Assembly (NCBI RefSeq): GCF_027595985.1 | Contig: NC_073311.1 | Location: forward strand, 46,021,438-46,085,437 | Length of the DNA stretch: 64,000 nucleotides | Direction of reading: 5' to 3' | From: Sorex araneus | Taxonomy: Eukaryota; Chordata; Mammalia; Eulipotyphla; Soricidae | In this document: piece after piece, positions 1-11,593 of the stretch | How positions within the stretch are numbered: the first letter of the stretch is position 1 | Layout: every line of letters starts with the position of its first letter | The notes under the pieces: model-generated | The model's database searches: none | What the model was told of the DNA's origin: nothing | Seen by the model: only the letters and a program-made list of their open reading frames with translations | Program-made: the position numbers and the translations under genes

Positions 1-640
1 TCTAAATCAAAATTCATTAGCCCCAAATGCACCCCATGGGTGGTCTTACACTTGCCTCTAAGTTATGAAATTAATGAAACAAAGAGACTGTTAGATGGAT
101 GTGGCTCCAGTGCCTGGGCCACCTATGCAAGCAAACCAACATCTAAAATGTTAATGCCTGTTATGAACCAAGATGCCAGGGACAGCCAATCACAAACAGC
201 CACTGGGGCTTCCAGTGAGAGCCAATCAAATCCCGTCCTTTCCAGCATCCAGTCTCTCACTGGATGCAGCACTGTACACTTTCCCTCTATGTACAGAAAC
301 TTTCTGCTTGCTCATTCAACCTACTAGGTGAGGTTATCCTCCCAGGGGACATTGCCAGGCATTTTGGGAGCTGGAAATGAATTCTCTTCCTTTTCACCTG
401 GGTCCCAGCAGCCTCCTACCTGACCTTCACTGTGTCACATCCACATCTCAGGCCCTCTGCATGATCATTTAACCTTCCAGGTTAACATTTATTTCTCATG
501 CACATAACTCCACTCACTACTGCTTGTACCCTGAACAATTCTACTCACTGCACCTCACACTTACACCTCCTATTACTGGGTGAGGACCGGCAACAAGGGA
601 AAAGAAGGACTTCAAACCTATCCCCTCAGAGACTCCAAGT
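1..640. other. no recognisable feature
   Basis: Unique-looking intergenic sequence. The open frames here (for example 40-327) show no domain, no codon bias and no splice context I can support. Confidence 0.4.
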
Positions 641-1550
641 GCGACTAATTACAAAAGATTCATCCTCAGAGCACATTAAACTCCAAGGGGAAGCTGTAGA
701 AGTCCACCAAACTCATTGCACAAAAATAATAGCATGGAAGGCTCTACTAGCACCAACCAGCTCTGTAATATCTCAGTTAATGACTTTAGACATACCACTA
801 TGGGGATATTTAATGATCTCAAAAATAAAACATAAGAAAGTATGAGAACACTACCATCAGAAATATCTAAAACAAAGAGTATGGTAGATGGAAAAACTTA
901 GCAGAAATCCTGAGCAAAAGAATAATGACAGCTGAGGAGAAGATCAGTGAGTTCACAGATGAGATGCAGGAAAGCTCTAGAAAAACAACAGAAGATGGGA
1001 AAAGCCTGAAACAAATGAACAGCACACCAGAGAACTAGAGGATGACCTTAAGAGTAGCAATGTAACAATCCTTAGAGTCTGTGAGGAATAGAAAGGCAAA
1101 TTTGATCAAGAACCATAGAAATTATAGACAAAGAAATCAGAGAGAAGAATTCCCCACAGTTGAGGAGTTCAGGCATGCAGATGCAGGAGGCCCAAAGGGT
1201 GCCAGCAAAAATAGACTCAAAAAGAAAAACTCAAGACACACCATAAACAGAATGACAAAATACCAATGACAGAGACAGAATATTGAAAGTGACAGGAAGA
1301 AACTGCCCTAAGAACCACAGCAGATCTGTCAAATGCAGTTCTCTGGGCTAAAAGAGAATTGTGGGATATTGTGTATGGGGGGAGGTGGGGGGGAAATCAT
1401 TAAAATGAGCACATCACAAAGAATACCGCATGCCCTTAGTTACTTATATTTTGAAAGAATGATACAGAGCTTCACAAACAAGCAACAGCTTAGGAAATTC
1501 AGAGCCTTGAAACCAATTTTACAAGAAGCATTAAATGAGTTCCTTTAAAA
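640..1550 (+). mobile_element. degraded L1-like 5'/ORF1-region fragment
   Basis: A-rich sense-strand sequence with stretches typical of the 5' part of mammalian L1, such as 'caagacacaccataaacaga' and 'agacagaatattgaaag'. It shares the 'agcaccaaccagctct' block with 24960-25250, which shows it is a repeat. Several stops break every frame. No intact ORF1 protein is present. Confidence 0.45.
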
Positions 1551-1670
1551 GACAAGACAAATGCCTCAACACTTTATCATCGAATATAGAATTCACTCAT
1601 GGGGCTTACTGTTGCTCTCTACTAGATTATAAAAGGTCTGTTTGGTAATAACTAGCTAAGGATTTTATAT

Positions 1671-1873
1671 ATATATATATATACATATATATATACATAT
1701 ATATATTGGGCTTTTTTGGGTCACACCCAGTGATTCACAGGGGTTACTCCTGGCTCTGCACTCAGGAATCACTCCTGGCGGTGCTCAGGGGACCATATGG
1801 GATGCTGGGAATCAAACTCGGGTCAGCTGCGTGCAAGGCAAAAGCCCTACCCGCTGTGCTATCGCTCCAGCCC
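1671..1873 (-). mobile_element. SINE-A with (TA)n tail
   Basis: Near-complete SINE-A flanked by a 12-bp TSD 'aggattttatat' at 1659-1670 and 1874-1885. The usual A-rich tail is replaced by about 36 bp of TA/TACA repeat, which is the left end on this strand. Confidence 0.92.
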
Positions 1874-1906
1874 AGGATTTTATATTTTTGAAATAATGAA
1901 TTAGTA

Positions 1907-2153
1907 GCACTGTAGCACCATCGTCCCGTTGTTCATCGATTTGCTCAAGCGGGCACCAGTAATGTCTCCAATATGAGACTTGTTGTTACTGGTTTTGGCA
2001 TATCGAATATGCCATGGGGAGCATGCCAGCTCTACTGTGCGGGCAAGATACTCTCGGTAGCTTGCTGGGCTCTCTGAGAGGGGTGGAGGAATCAAACCCG
2101 GGTTGGCCACATGCAAGGCAAACACCCTACCCGCTGTGCTATCGCTCTAGTCC
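1907..2153 (-). mobile_element. SINE-B
   Basis: Full-length copy with TSD 'aatgaattagta' at 1895-1906 and 2154-2165. It was inserted only about 20 bp from the preceding SINE-A. The tRNA-like head is at the right end. Confidence 0.92.
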
Positions 2154-2368
2154 AATGAATTAGTATTTCAATTATTTTAAATGTTCTTTATATGTCTAGT
2201 CAGGTGCTTTTTAAAACCTCTATAGAGATTTTTTCCCCTTTAATGTATTAATTTAGATACTTAGGCATTATCTATAATATTTTCTAACATAAAACCAACT
2301 TTACCTTTTTGGATAAAATCTCACTTTGATAACCTATTCAGATTTTCCTTTATAATTTTTTAAAATTT

Positions 2369-2545
2369 GGGTCAGAGAGATTGTACAGAAGGTAAGTTTA
2401 CCTTGCACATATCCGACCTGGGTTCAATCCCTGACACCACATATCATCCCCCAGGTCCCTTCCACAGCAGTGATCCCTGAGCACAGAGTCAGGAGTAATC
2501 CCTGAGTACATCTAGTGTGGCCCAAAAATAAACAAATAAAAAATA
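2369..2545 (+). mobile_element. old SINE-A-like copy
   Basis: Diverged head 'gggtcagagagattgtacag', B-box-like 'gggttcaatcc', and an A-rich tail. The family is clear, but many substitutions make it older than the neighbouring copies. Confidence 0.75.
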
Positions 2546-2864
2546 TTCTCTTCTCCACACTCCTACTAATTTATATATTTGTAGGATTTATTTACTTCAT
2601 GTGAATCTTAGAATATAATAGGATAAAATTATTTATACTATTAACTAATACTGGTGCAAAAAGGCATATTTTTTGATAAAAAAAGTTCTCAACTTATCAT
2701 TGACTTACAACTCTGTGGAATTTCTGGAGTTTAGCTTTATTTGCTTATATGTGTAGGTGTTACCACCTCCACAATCAAAAAAAGATCTTTTCCATATGTA
2801 GAAAGTAAATAAACATAGAAAGGGAATAACTAATGGTCAAAGACATCAGAACTTGAGTTTTTGT
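2546..2864. other. no recognisable feature
   Basis: AT-rich intergenic sequence. I see nothing to annotate. Confidence 0.4.
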
Positions 2865-3290
2865 CTACAGAATGAACTTACTTGGGGTGGCGCTAGATGG
2901 GAAGGGTCCTGAGGAGAGTGGTGGAAGGAAGGGGGTTCACTGGTGGTGGGTATGGTGTAGGAATAATATATGCATGAAAAGCGCAATTAACAGTATTGTA
3001 AATCACTGTCACTGTAGCACTGTCATCCCGTTGCTCATCAATTCGCTCGAGCGGGCACCAGTAACGTCTCCATTGTGAAACTTGTTGCTACTGTTTTTGG
3101 CATACCAAATATGTCACGGGGAGCTTGCCAGGTTCTGCTGTGCGGGTGAGATACTCTTGGTAGCTTGCTGGGCTCTCCGAGAGGGGTGGAAGAATCAAAC
3201 CCAGGTTGGCCACGTGCAAGGCAAACACCCTACCCGCTGTGGATGATCCAGCCCACAGTAACTTAATAAAAATGATAAAGAAAGATTTTA
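2865..3290 (+). mobile_element. LINE-like 3'-end fragment, split by a SINE-B
   Basis: G-rich block 'ggtggaaggaagggggttcactggtggtgg', then 'cagtattgtaaatca', resuming after the SINE-B with 'taacttaataaaaatgataaag'. Similar 3' ends occur at 12990-13180, 27090-27295 and 41090-41215, so this is a repeat family distinct from the main L1 3' UTR. Confidence 0.4.
3006..3255 (-). mobile_element. SINE-B
   Basis: Full-length body and head. The last bases before the right end ('cgctgtggatgatccagccc') have a small rearrangement where the A-box-like motif should be. Confidence 0.9.
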
Positions 3291-3624
3291 TATAGTATAT
3301 AAAAACAAGTTTAAATGTCTCAGTGTATCTTTTAACAAAGATTCTAAGTATGAATTTCCTACTTAGAATAAGAAGTCATGCAAAGCAAAAGAGAAGGAAT
3401 AAATTCCAGATAAACAGGGACAATACTAACAAATGAAAACACCCTATAGAAGTGGAATATTCCAAGAGGTGAAAAAAGATATTATATTCATAAAGCAGGA
3501 AATGCCAAAACCAAGGAACAAATAGAGAATTAAAAGAGCCCTTGGTTATTAAAAATGGAATAGCCAAAATGCATTTAATTGAAGGATAGGGAGATGAAAA
3601 AACCTCATAGGAACAAGATAACAA

Positions 3625-3625
<1 letters not shown>

Positions 3626-3668
<43 letters not shown>
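3626..3668. repeat. (CA)n microsatellite
   Basis: About 21 uninterrupted CA units. The Cys/Val open frames across it are artefacts. Confidence 0.97.
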
Positions 3669-3669
<1 letters not shown>

Positions 3670-3679
3670 CCCAAAGGTA

Positions 3680-3928
3680 GCACTGTAGCACTCTCGTCCC
3701 GTTGTTCATCGATTTGCTTGAGTGGGCATCAGTAATGTCTCCATTGTGAGACTTGTTGTTACTGTTTTTGGCATATTGAATACGCCACAGGGAGCTTGCC
3801 AGGCTCTCCCATGCAGGCGGGATACTCTCAGTAGCTTGCCGGGCTCTCCGAGAGGGCTGGAGGAATTGAACCCGGTTCAGCCGTGTGCAAGACAAACGCC
3901 CTACCCGCTGTACTATCGCTCCAGTCTG
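3680..3928 (-). mobile_element. SINE-B next to (CA)n
   Basis: Full length, with a perfect TSD 'ctcccaaaggta' at 3668-3679 and 3929-3940. It was inserted at the edge of the (CA)n tract. Confidence 0.93.
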
Positions 3929-4199
3929 CTCCCAAAGGTAGAAAACAAAAAGGATGAGAGAGGTGGAATATCTACCCGGGAGGTACAACTTCCAGTTAAT
4001 AGTAATTCCTAATAGGAAGATAAAATAATACTCAGAAAATAATCAAAACTAATGACAATTTCCCAGCAGCAAAGGAGAGACTTAGAGTGTTCTGCACCAT
4101 GAATAAGATACACCCACGGGAAGGTGGGGACTTGGGTGGGGGGATGAAATATAGAAAGAACAAAAAAAAATACTCAAAGTCCTCAGAACTTAAGACTTT

Positions 4200-4310
4200 G
4201 TCTCTAGAGCTGAGTCTACGTGGTGGGGGAGTTGGAGGACGTCCTTGGGATGCTGGCGGAGGGAAGTAAGCTCACTGGTGATGAATTTGGAGTTGGGACA
4301 ATGTGTGCTC
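4200..4310 (+). mobile_element. short L1/LINE 3'-like fragment
   Basis: G-rich 'cgtggtgggggagttggaggacg' and 'ctcactggtgatgaatttgg' resemble the G-rich part of L1 3' UTRs elsewhere in the window. It is short and diverged. Confidence 0.3.
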
Positions 4311-4359
4311 CGAGTTTGAGTTGTACCTCATTTCCCCCTTCCCTTTCCTTTGCTGCTGT

Positions 4360-4716
4360 TGTGGTGACAACCTTGTTGGGGGAAGGCGCACAGGCCTAAC
4401 AACACTGAGTCACAGTATTTGCACACGTGCTCACTGGGGGTCCCCCTCACCTCGGTTGTACTCTCCTGGTGCTCAGCGGGGGGTGCCATAGGGCTCACCC
4501 ATATGCTTGCCACCATCCTTCCTCTGGGCTGCTATGTCTGCCCATCTCTCACTTTGGTGCTCACCAGGATTTGGACACCCTAGTTGTGTTGCTGGCACAC
4601 ACCTGACTATTCCCGGGGCCACACACAGCAGGTGCACTGGGAATCAGACTCCTGACCTCATGCTTGCATGGCTGGGACCTCTAGCCACTGAGCTGTCCCC
4701 TGAGCCCCCAGCCCAC
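4360..4716 (-). mobile_element. old SINE-C/SINE-A-like sequence
   Basis: The right end 'cactgagctgtcccctgagccc' and the phrase 'ctgacctcatgcttgcatggctggg' read as a diverged tRNA-like head on the minus strand. The middle is GC-rich and resembles SINE-C. Exact limits are unclear. Confidence 0.35.
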
Positions 4717-5242
4717 GATTTCTGCACACACTATTTCTGGAGAAGCCTTCTCTGCTCTGAAGGAGACTCTGCACTTGACAATCACTTGAAAGATGTGAAA
4801 ACTTTTGCCTTGTCTAAGCGAGACCCAGAATCTTTGCCCATGGAAACAGGTGCTCTAATTTCCCGAGTTTCTGAATGATCACTTGAGTAGGAACGCATCG
4901 TCTGAGGGCCTTTAGACTAATTCAGGAGAGTTTCCCCCGTGACCTTCCTCTTGACCAATTCAAATACCCACTCCTCTCCCCTCTGCCCTCCTGCCTCCCT
5001 TTTCTCCATCAGGGCTTCTTTGCCCAATTGATGGGAGTCAACCACGAAGGGAGATAAGAAATGAGTTCAGTTATTAAAGTGAAAAATGAGGTCAGCCCTC
5101 ACACCAGCAAAAGTTTGTTCCAAAATGAAATGAGTTTTTTTAAAGCAAAATGGATGATATGGAGAATTAGGAAGCGCTCTGATAAATGGGTTGCACGGTC
5201 TGTTCGATGTGGTGGGGAAATAGGAAGGTGTGGTGACAGTTC

Positions 5243-5487
5243 GGGCTGGAGCGATAGCACAGCGTTGTACCTTGTACACGGCCAACCTGGGTTCGATTCC
5301 TCCATCCCTCTCGGAGAGCCCGGCAAGCTACCGAGAGTATCCCGCCCACACAGCAGAGCCTGGCAAGCTCCCTGTGGAGTATTGATATGCCAAAAACAGT
5401 AACAAGTCTCACAATGGAGACGTTACTGGTTCCTGCTCGAGCAAATTGATGAGCAATGGGATGACAGTGATTCAGTGATACAGTGAT
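5243..5487 (+). mobile_element. SINE-B
   Basis: Flanked by 'tgacagttc' on the left and at about 5488-5495. The head reads 'gggctggagcgatagcacag'. It ends in 'gggatgacagtgattcagtgatacagtgatgacag', a slightly expanded tail. Confidence 0.9.
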
Positions 5488-5495
5488 GACAGTTC

Positions 5496-6780
5496 ATTTC
5501 CAAGTGGTCAGCTTAATGTCTATCTGAAAATACATATTTACCCACTTGAAACCCAACATTGAAGTGATGGTCACTTAGGCATTCCTAGAAAACTATCTAC
5601 CAAGGTGCTTCCCTTACAGATCTGCTCTGGAGCCAATAATACAATCCAATCAAGCATCGCTAATTACACTCTCTAATGAATTGTGAGCCTTACTGCCTGA
5701 TGCATAGTCCAGGGATTTTTAGAGTCGATAACTGTGTTAAACATTCTCAATTGCTTACATATGGTGTCTAATTTGGGTGTTAATTGTATCCATTAACCCA
5801 CACAGAAGTTTAGAATTCCTGCAGGATGGCTAATGTGCTGATTCCTTTGAGGCTGTGAACTGCATTTTCCTTTGCCTTGAACTTCCTCAGCTTCTGGATA
5901 AATGACCAGAAAGCCTAAATTTCTTCCTTATGTAAAATGCTTCCTAATCTCTATGAGATAAACTCAAAAGCAACCATACTGGCATTTCCTCATCACCAAG
6001 GACATTCAAGAAAAATGGATAGCTTCCCTCTTCAGAGTTGCCGGAAAACAGTGCTTGGGATTTGAATAAGAAATTTCAGAAGCCAAGGTCTTCTCTAACT
6101 AATCCAATTATTTACCAGTTAACTGGAGCCCAAATGTCCCTGTCCTTAACCTCTGATTTCCTTGGATGGTATCATTGGGAGTCTCATGACACTTCTGAGA
6201 GTAAATACTTCCCATGGTGTCATCCGACTTCTAATAGTGCATTTCAGTGGATGTGGTTATATATAAAGAAGTTGATCTGATAAAGGACGATTAGTCCCAA
6301 TAATCTTATTGGGAGCAGGATAAAACATAACAACAGAAGTTGTTTTTACTATATTTGATGTACGTGGGCCACAAGGTACTTGGTAGAACAATGTGTGACT
6401 AATATACATTTGCTAGAAGTTTGGAAACCTGGGACATACGTGGAAGGACTCTTACCAACAAACTCCATCCTGGCCATCTCCTAAGGCAGGCCTGTCTCAC
6501 GCATCTGGAAAGGGTGCTGGGCATCCTTGAATCACTATCCTGTGACGATGTGAATCACTGTTAGTAACTAATAACAGACATGCAGCAGGCCTTCCCCATA
6601 CCTCTGCCAGAACCACGATCACTGAAGTGAATGCTATCAGCAAATTTTATTTAAGCGGAAATAGGCACTCTTGGAAACCCAAGGTTAGGACACAGATCTT
6701 TCCATAAAGAAAAAATAATATAAACATGTATACTGCAGGAAGTCAGAGAAATACACAGAAGCATGAGAAGGGAAGAAAAC
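5496..6780. other. repeat-free intergenic stretch, possible conserved non-coding DNA
   Basis: About 1.3 kb without a recognisable repeat. Around 5630-5800 it has several TAAT/ATTA homeodomain-type cores ('cgctaattacactctctaatg'). The 80-residue frame at 6038-6280 has no recognisable domain. See findings. Confidence 0.35.
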
Positions 6781-6787
6781 TGTCTCA

Positions 6788-6925
6788 AGGGTGGGAGAGG
6801 TACCACAGCAGGTAAGGCACCACCTTGCATGCAGTTGATTCAGGTTCACTCCCCGGCCTGGTTCTCCCAAGGTTGACAACAAGTGACCCCTGAGCACAGG
6901 TGGGTATGGCCCCAACCCCAAGGAG
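6788..6925 (+). mobile_element. old, shortened SINE-A-like copy
   Basis: Diverged head 'gggtgggagaggtaccacagcaggt', then 'ccttgcatgcagttgattcaggttcactcc' and 'tgacccctgagcacaggtgggtatggcccc'. Internally deleted. Confidence 0.65.
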
Positions 6926-7029
6926 GAAAATCACTCCAAATATCACCAGTGTTATTATTTTGGCATGCCTCCTTCTAATCCCTCTCTCTTTTTTTTGTTT
7001 AAACTTGTTTGTTTGTTTGTTTGTTTTTT

Positions 7030-7565
7030 GGGTTGGAGAGTCTCTTGCCCGCCTGGCTGTCTTCCCTGGAGCCCCTCGGAGGGAATGGGCTCCAGTTTCC
7101 CTCCCCACCCTGAGCAGAGCTCCCGGCAGCCAAAGATCACCGGAACCTAGCCACAGCCATGTTCAAGGCCCCTCTCTACATGTTTGGACAAGCCTCATGC
7201 TTGAAGGTACCGGCAGAGGAACCCAGGTGTGTGTAATCCCATCAAAGGCCAACATCCAGAGACTTAAAAGCAAGCTCCCAGAAGTGATACCTTATAACCT
7301 ATTTCTCCCTCTGGGAGAAACTATCAAGCTACTGAGAGTTTCCTGCCCATATGGGACAGCCTTGCAAGCTTGCCATGGTGTATTCATATGCTAAAGCCAG
7401 TAACAAGCTGGATCAAATTCTCCTGACCCTGAAAGAGCCTCCCAATGCGGCATCTTTGGGAAGGCCGAGTGGAGAGAGGCTTCTAAAATCTCAGGGATAG
7501 GACGAATGGAGAGGTTACTGAGCCCACTTGAGAAATGGATGATCAATGGGATTTTGTGATTCGTG
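7030..7565 (+). mobile_element. long B-relative repeat (about 530 bp)
   Basis: Matches, in reverse orientation and at high identity by eye, the copy at 39445-39985. The left part ('gagtctcttgcccgc' onward) is unrelated to a tRNA. The right part ('caagctactgagagtttcctgcc' to 'ggttactgagcccacttgagaaatgg') is a relative of the SINE-B body. It ends in a TGAT-rich tail. I cannot name the family. Confidence 0.8.
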
Positions 7566-7573
7566 ATGTGATT

Positions 7574-7745
7574 CGTTTGTTTTTGGGGTCATACCCAGTG
7601 ATGCTCCGGGGTTACTTCTGGCTCTGCACTCAGGAATTACTCCTGGTGGTGCCTCAGGGACCATAAGGGATGCTGGGGATCGAACCCAGGTTGGCCTCCC
7701 TCGTGCAAGGCAAAAGCCCTACCCGCTGTACTATCACTCCAGCCC
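7574..7745 (-). mobile_element. SINE-A
   Basis: Full length with a short T-rich left end, inserted directly after the tail of the long B-relative repeat. Confidence 0.92.
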
Positions 7746-9222
7746 CCTAATCTCTGAAAAGGCGCCTACCACACACATGTGTTTGTCCTCTTTCTGCCCT
7801 TCCTGTGCCCTGACCTTCATGTTCAGTGATAACAACCAACCCTGCTGGACTCTTCCCAGGTCACCCTAGTCCGAGAGCTGCCAACCTACGTTTCTGGAGC
7901 GGGAAGTGTTGGGGTCTCTCGGAGTCTTTGGTGTGGAAGGTCCTGGAGGTCAGACCGGAGCCAGGCCTCGGCAACTTCCTTTCCCAGAAGTGGATCTACA
8001 TGGCTTCCCCAAGAAAGGGAGAGTCTTTCCATGAATGAGTGCAAGTTCAAGGCAACCTCAGGGCATGCCTACGGGGGGGGGGGGGGAAGGGGGTGTGGGC
8101 TGGAGCCAGGTGGGACAGCAGCTGACGAGTTGCTTTCTGGACATACTGAAGTCTCCTTCCCGATGAACCATGACCTAGTCAATGGCTTTCAGGGTGGCAG
8201 CAAGAACACCTGGGCCCCAGCTCTCCCCACTTTCCCCCTCCGCACTGCCTCTCAGTCTCCCTCGCCCAGCGGTACTCGCCACTCCTCAAATCTGCACCCA
8301 GCTCGCATGGATGTTTCTACCAAAGGTGGTGCATGGGCGTCCCAGGAACAGGTGGGGTCGTATGGAGAAAGGCGATTTCTGATGCAGTCTGTCTGCATGG
8401 GGAGAAATATATATCAGAAATTATAGGCCTGACCTTTGTGAGAATTCATTTCCTTCCTGCAGTATTTGCTTCTCCCTGTCTGGGCGGTTTGACTGTTTCC
8501 TTGCATTAACTTACCAGGAAAAGTAATAAAACCTGCGACTCCTTTGTTTCTTTTTTATCTCAAGGGGAGTGAAGGGGGTGGAATTAGATCAAACCACATA
8601 GATTCTGAGTTCTTCCCACCTATATTAAGTCTTGAGCATTTCTTTCCCTGTCCTGAAATGTTTTTGGAAAAGAATGAACATGAAAACATCAATTTTTAAA
8701 TATATTTTGTGGCTTATGTACCATTACCTTTTACGTGTTCCTATTGGTAGACAATTTTATTTTCCATGATTATGCTTATCCACTCTATGAATTTTCTCAT
8801 CCATGCATCTCTGAGTCTCTCCCAGGTCATCCACAATGAAGCACGAGAGTCCCCCAGGCCAGCCCCTGCCCTCTCATGCTGAGAGCAGGAGCAATTACGG
8901 AATAAAACCTCATCACCTTCCCTCACGGCCCACATCAGCTGGCATCGGGGGGCCTAGGAAACCCCTCTCTCTAATATTGAGCTCAGTTCAATCACAGGTT
9001 TATGCCAAGTTCAATTAGCATGAGCCATGAGTTAGTCACTATGAACAGTCCTCTCACGTTTTGTTACATTTAACTTGCGAAATGTTATTAGCAGAAACTA
9101 TTAAGGCCCTAGAGAATCAAAACAAGTGATAATTTGGAGGAAAAAAACCACTCAGCAAGGATGGTATTGTGCATACTTATTCATTGCTCCAGAGGTGACA
9201 CCCCCTGTTTAAACAACTGAAG
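7746..9222. other. intergenic, mostly unique sequence
   Basis: No repeat family recognised apart from the poly(G) run at 8073-8086. The open frames (for example 8031-8426) are GC-rich but have no domain and no splice support. Confidence 0.4.
8073..8086. repeat. (G)14 homopolymer
   Basis: Fourteen consecutive G, then AA and five more G. A possible quadruplex-forming run and a likely sequencing-error site. Confidence 0.85.
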
Positions 9223-9234
9223 CAACTGTCCTTT

Positions 9235-9408
9235 TTTTTTTTTTTGCCTTTTGGGTCACACCCAGCGATGCTCAGGGGTTACTCCTGGCTCTGCACTCAG
9301 GAATTACTCCTGGCGGTGCTTGGGGGACCATATGGGATGCTGGGGATCGAACCCAGGTCGGCCGCATGCAAGGCAAATGCCCTACCCGCTGTGCTATCGC
9401 TTCAGCCC
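9235..9408 (-). mobile_element. SINE-A with poly(T) left end
   Basis: Low divergence. TSD 'caactgtccttt' at 9223-9234 and 9411-9422. A young copy. Confidence 0.94.
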
Positions 9409-9570
9409 AACAACTGTCCTTTGAATGGGAGCTTTCACCAATCCTAGGTGTGCTGGGCTTAAGTCACCCCCAGACACCTGTTCATCACATCTCATTTCAT
9501 GGCATAAACACTATCAGGTGCAATTTAGAGCATCGTGGCCAATTTTGGAGGTTAGATATAGTCTGTGAGT

Positions 9571-9571
<1 letters not shown>

Positions 9572-9634
<63 letters not shown>
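9572..9634. repeat. (CA)n(TA)n microsatellite
   Basis: About 26 CA units followed by about 5 TA units. The Cys/Val- or His/Thr-rich frames here are artefacts. Confidence 0.97.
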
Positions 9635-9668
9635 GATCGTACTCCAATAACTGACATGAGAATCAACT

Positions 9669-9849
9669 TTTTTTTTTTTTTTTTTTGCTTTTTGGGTCAC
9701 ACCCAGCGATGCACCGGGGTTATTCCTGGCTGATGCACTCAGGAATTACTCCTGGCCATGCTCGGGGACCATATGGGATGCTGGGAATCGAACCAGGGTT
9801 GGCCGTGTGCAAGGCAAACGCCCTACCCGCTGTGCTATCTCTCCAGCCC
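9669..9849 (-). mobile_element. SINE-A with long poly(T)
   Basis: TSD 'gagaatcaact' at 9658-9668 and 9850-9860. About 20 Ts mark a long A tail on the element's own strand, so the insertion is fairly recent. Confidence 0.94.
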
Positions 9850-9860
9850 GAGAATCAACT

Positions 9861-10864
9861 CTTGACTCACCAGAGACATGAGAACCCCTGCAAGAGAGCA
9901 AACCCACATTCCCAGCTGTGAGACTACTTATCACCCTCAGGAAAAACAGGCAAACAGCTTCCAGAAACTGCCGTGAAAGCTGTGAGTTTGGTCAGTGCAG
10001 GAAGAGGCTGAGCCCACACGGGTCTTCCCCAGCTCACCTGCCCAGAGGTGCTTGCTGGCCGCAGGCACTGCCCAGAGGAGTTTGGGAGCTGATTCCCTTT
10101 TCTGTGCCTTTGGTGACAGAAAGTCTCCACTTGAAATGTGGGGAGAAGAGACTTGACCCGAGTCCATCTTGGGGTATCCTGCTTGCTAAACGATTCGAAT
10201 CAGAGCTGGAATTACCCCATTCAACTTCAACTTGCTGCTTGTGGAAAGACTCCACGCAAGTGTTGTGTGAGTTGGCATTAAGGTGGGTGGTGACTTTATA
10301 CTATAAACTCACACTTTGCCAGCTTGGCTCTTCCTGAAAGTGCTCGGTTACAGGCTGAGGTCACTTCTGGCCTGTTTCGAGTTGATAAAGGTTGCTAAAA
10401 GCCAGACTGTGACAGGCTTGGGGCCCTCTAGAGCTACCAATCATTCCTCAGCTTCTTCTCTACGGCCAAGGCCTCCAGTCAATCCACTCACGGTGTGATC
10501 CCTGCCCTGCGCTGGCCTTCCTGGCCGGTGTGCCAGACCCAGGCCAACTCCATTAGAGTTTCTGCCCCCGGAGCTGGAATGGGTGAGTGCGCCTGCGTCA
10601 GCTCTCTGGGTCCCTCTTCCCCGACTTTCCCTGCATAGCTCCCAGCACATGGACTGTCTGAGTCCTGCCCTCCTTCCACAGCCAACCCAAATGTTGTCAG
10701 TGTGGTGGACACATGTCCCACAGGGTCTAAATTGCTGTCCCGGCTACTTGGGCTGGGCCAACCTGGGGGCCACCAGGACAGGGCCACCAGGACCACACCA
10801 GTGTTTGACATCCCCTTGAGTACAACTGACACCCCCCCCCCAACCCCATGGGACTCAGGATACG
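9861..10864. other. intergenic, no repeat recognised
   Basis: Moderately GC-rich. Overlapping frames on both strands at 9918-10868 show no domain, and none keeps a splice-compatible boundary. Confidence 0.4.
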
Positions 10865-10877
10865 GCACCTGATTTTT

Positions 10878-11593
10878 TTTAAATAAATTTATTTATTTTT
10901 AATTAATGAATCACCATGAGGGTACAGTTACGGATTTATACACATCTGTGCTTATGCTTCCCCCATACAAAGTTCGAGAACCCATCCCTTCACCTGTGCC
11001 CATACTCCACCACCAGTAAACCCAGCATCCCTCCCATCCTCCCCAATCCCATCTCCCCCCACCCCACCCTGTCACTGTGGCAGGGCATTCCCTTCTGTTC
11101 TCTCCCTCTAATTAGCTATTGTGGTTTGCAATAAAGGTGTTGAGTGGCCACTGTGCTCAGTCTCAAGCCCTCATTCAGCCCACAACTCCCTTCTCCGACA
11201 TGGCCTTCGACTACATTATAGTTGGTGATCCCTTCTCTGAGTTGCCCTTTCCCCAGAATGTGAGGCCAGCCTCCTAGCCATGGAGTCAACCTCCTGGTAG
11301 TTGTTTCTACAATTCTTGGGTGTTAGTCTCCCACTCTGTTATTCTATATGTCATAGATGAGTGCAATCTTTCTATGTCTGTCTCTCTCTTTCTGACTCAT
11401 TTCACTTAGCATGAAACTTTTCATGCCGATCCACTTAAATAAAAAATTTGTGACCTCCTTTTTTCTAACAGCTGCATAGTATTCCATTGTATAGATGTAC
11501 CAAAGTTTCCTCAACCAGTCATCCGTTCTAGGGCATTCGGGTTTTTTCCAGATTCTGGCTATTGTAAACAGTGCTGCGATGAACATACATGAA
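10878..11593 (-). mobile_element. 5'-truncated L1 (ORF2 end plus 3' UTR)
   Basis: A 716-bp insertion with 13-bp TSD 'gcacctgattttt' at 10865-10877 and 11594-11606. The left end on this strand is the T-rich tail, followed by the L1 3' UTR (T/C-rich, 'cccatcccttcacctgtgccc'), then the ORF2 end. Confidence 0.93.
11344..11593 (-). pseudogene. L1 ORF2 C-terminal remnant
   Basis: About 80 codons with the typical L1 reverse-transcriptase C-terminal sequence (W[14 protein letters not shown], then F-M-L-S-E-M-S-Q-K-E-R-D-R). There is no endonuclease or RT core, so it is inactive. Confidence 0.93.

Noticed and set aside
1667-3260. Regularly repeated units resembling a CRISPR array
   Set aside because: These are dispersed SINEs in a vertebrate genome, with target-site duplications and irregular spacing.
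3376-3988. Cys/Val-repeat open frames (also at 9497-9700 and 30624-30913)
   Set aside because: Translations of (CA)n microsatellites.
11344-11586. An intact-looking 80-codon minus-strand gene
   Set aside because: It is the C-terminal piece of L1 ORF2 inside a truncated insertion with its own target-site duplication.
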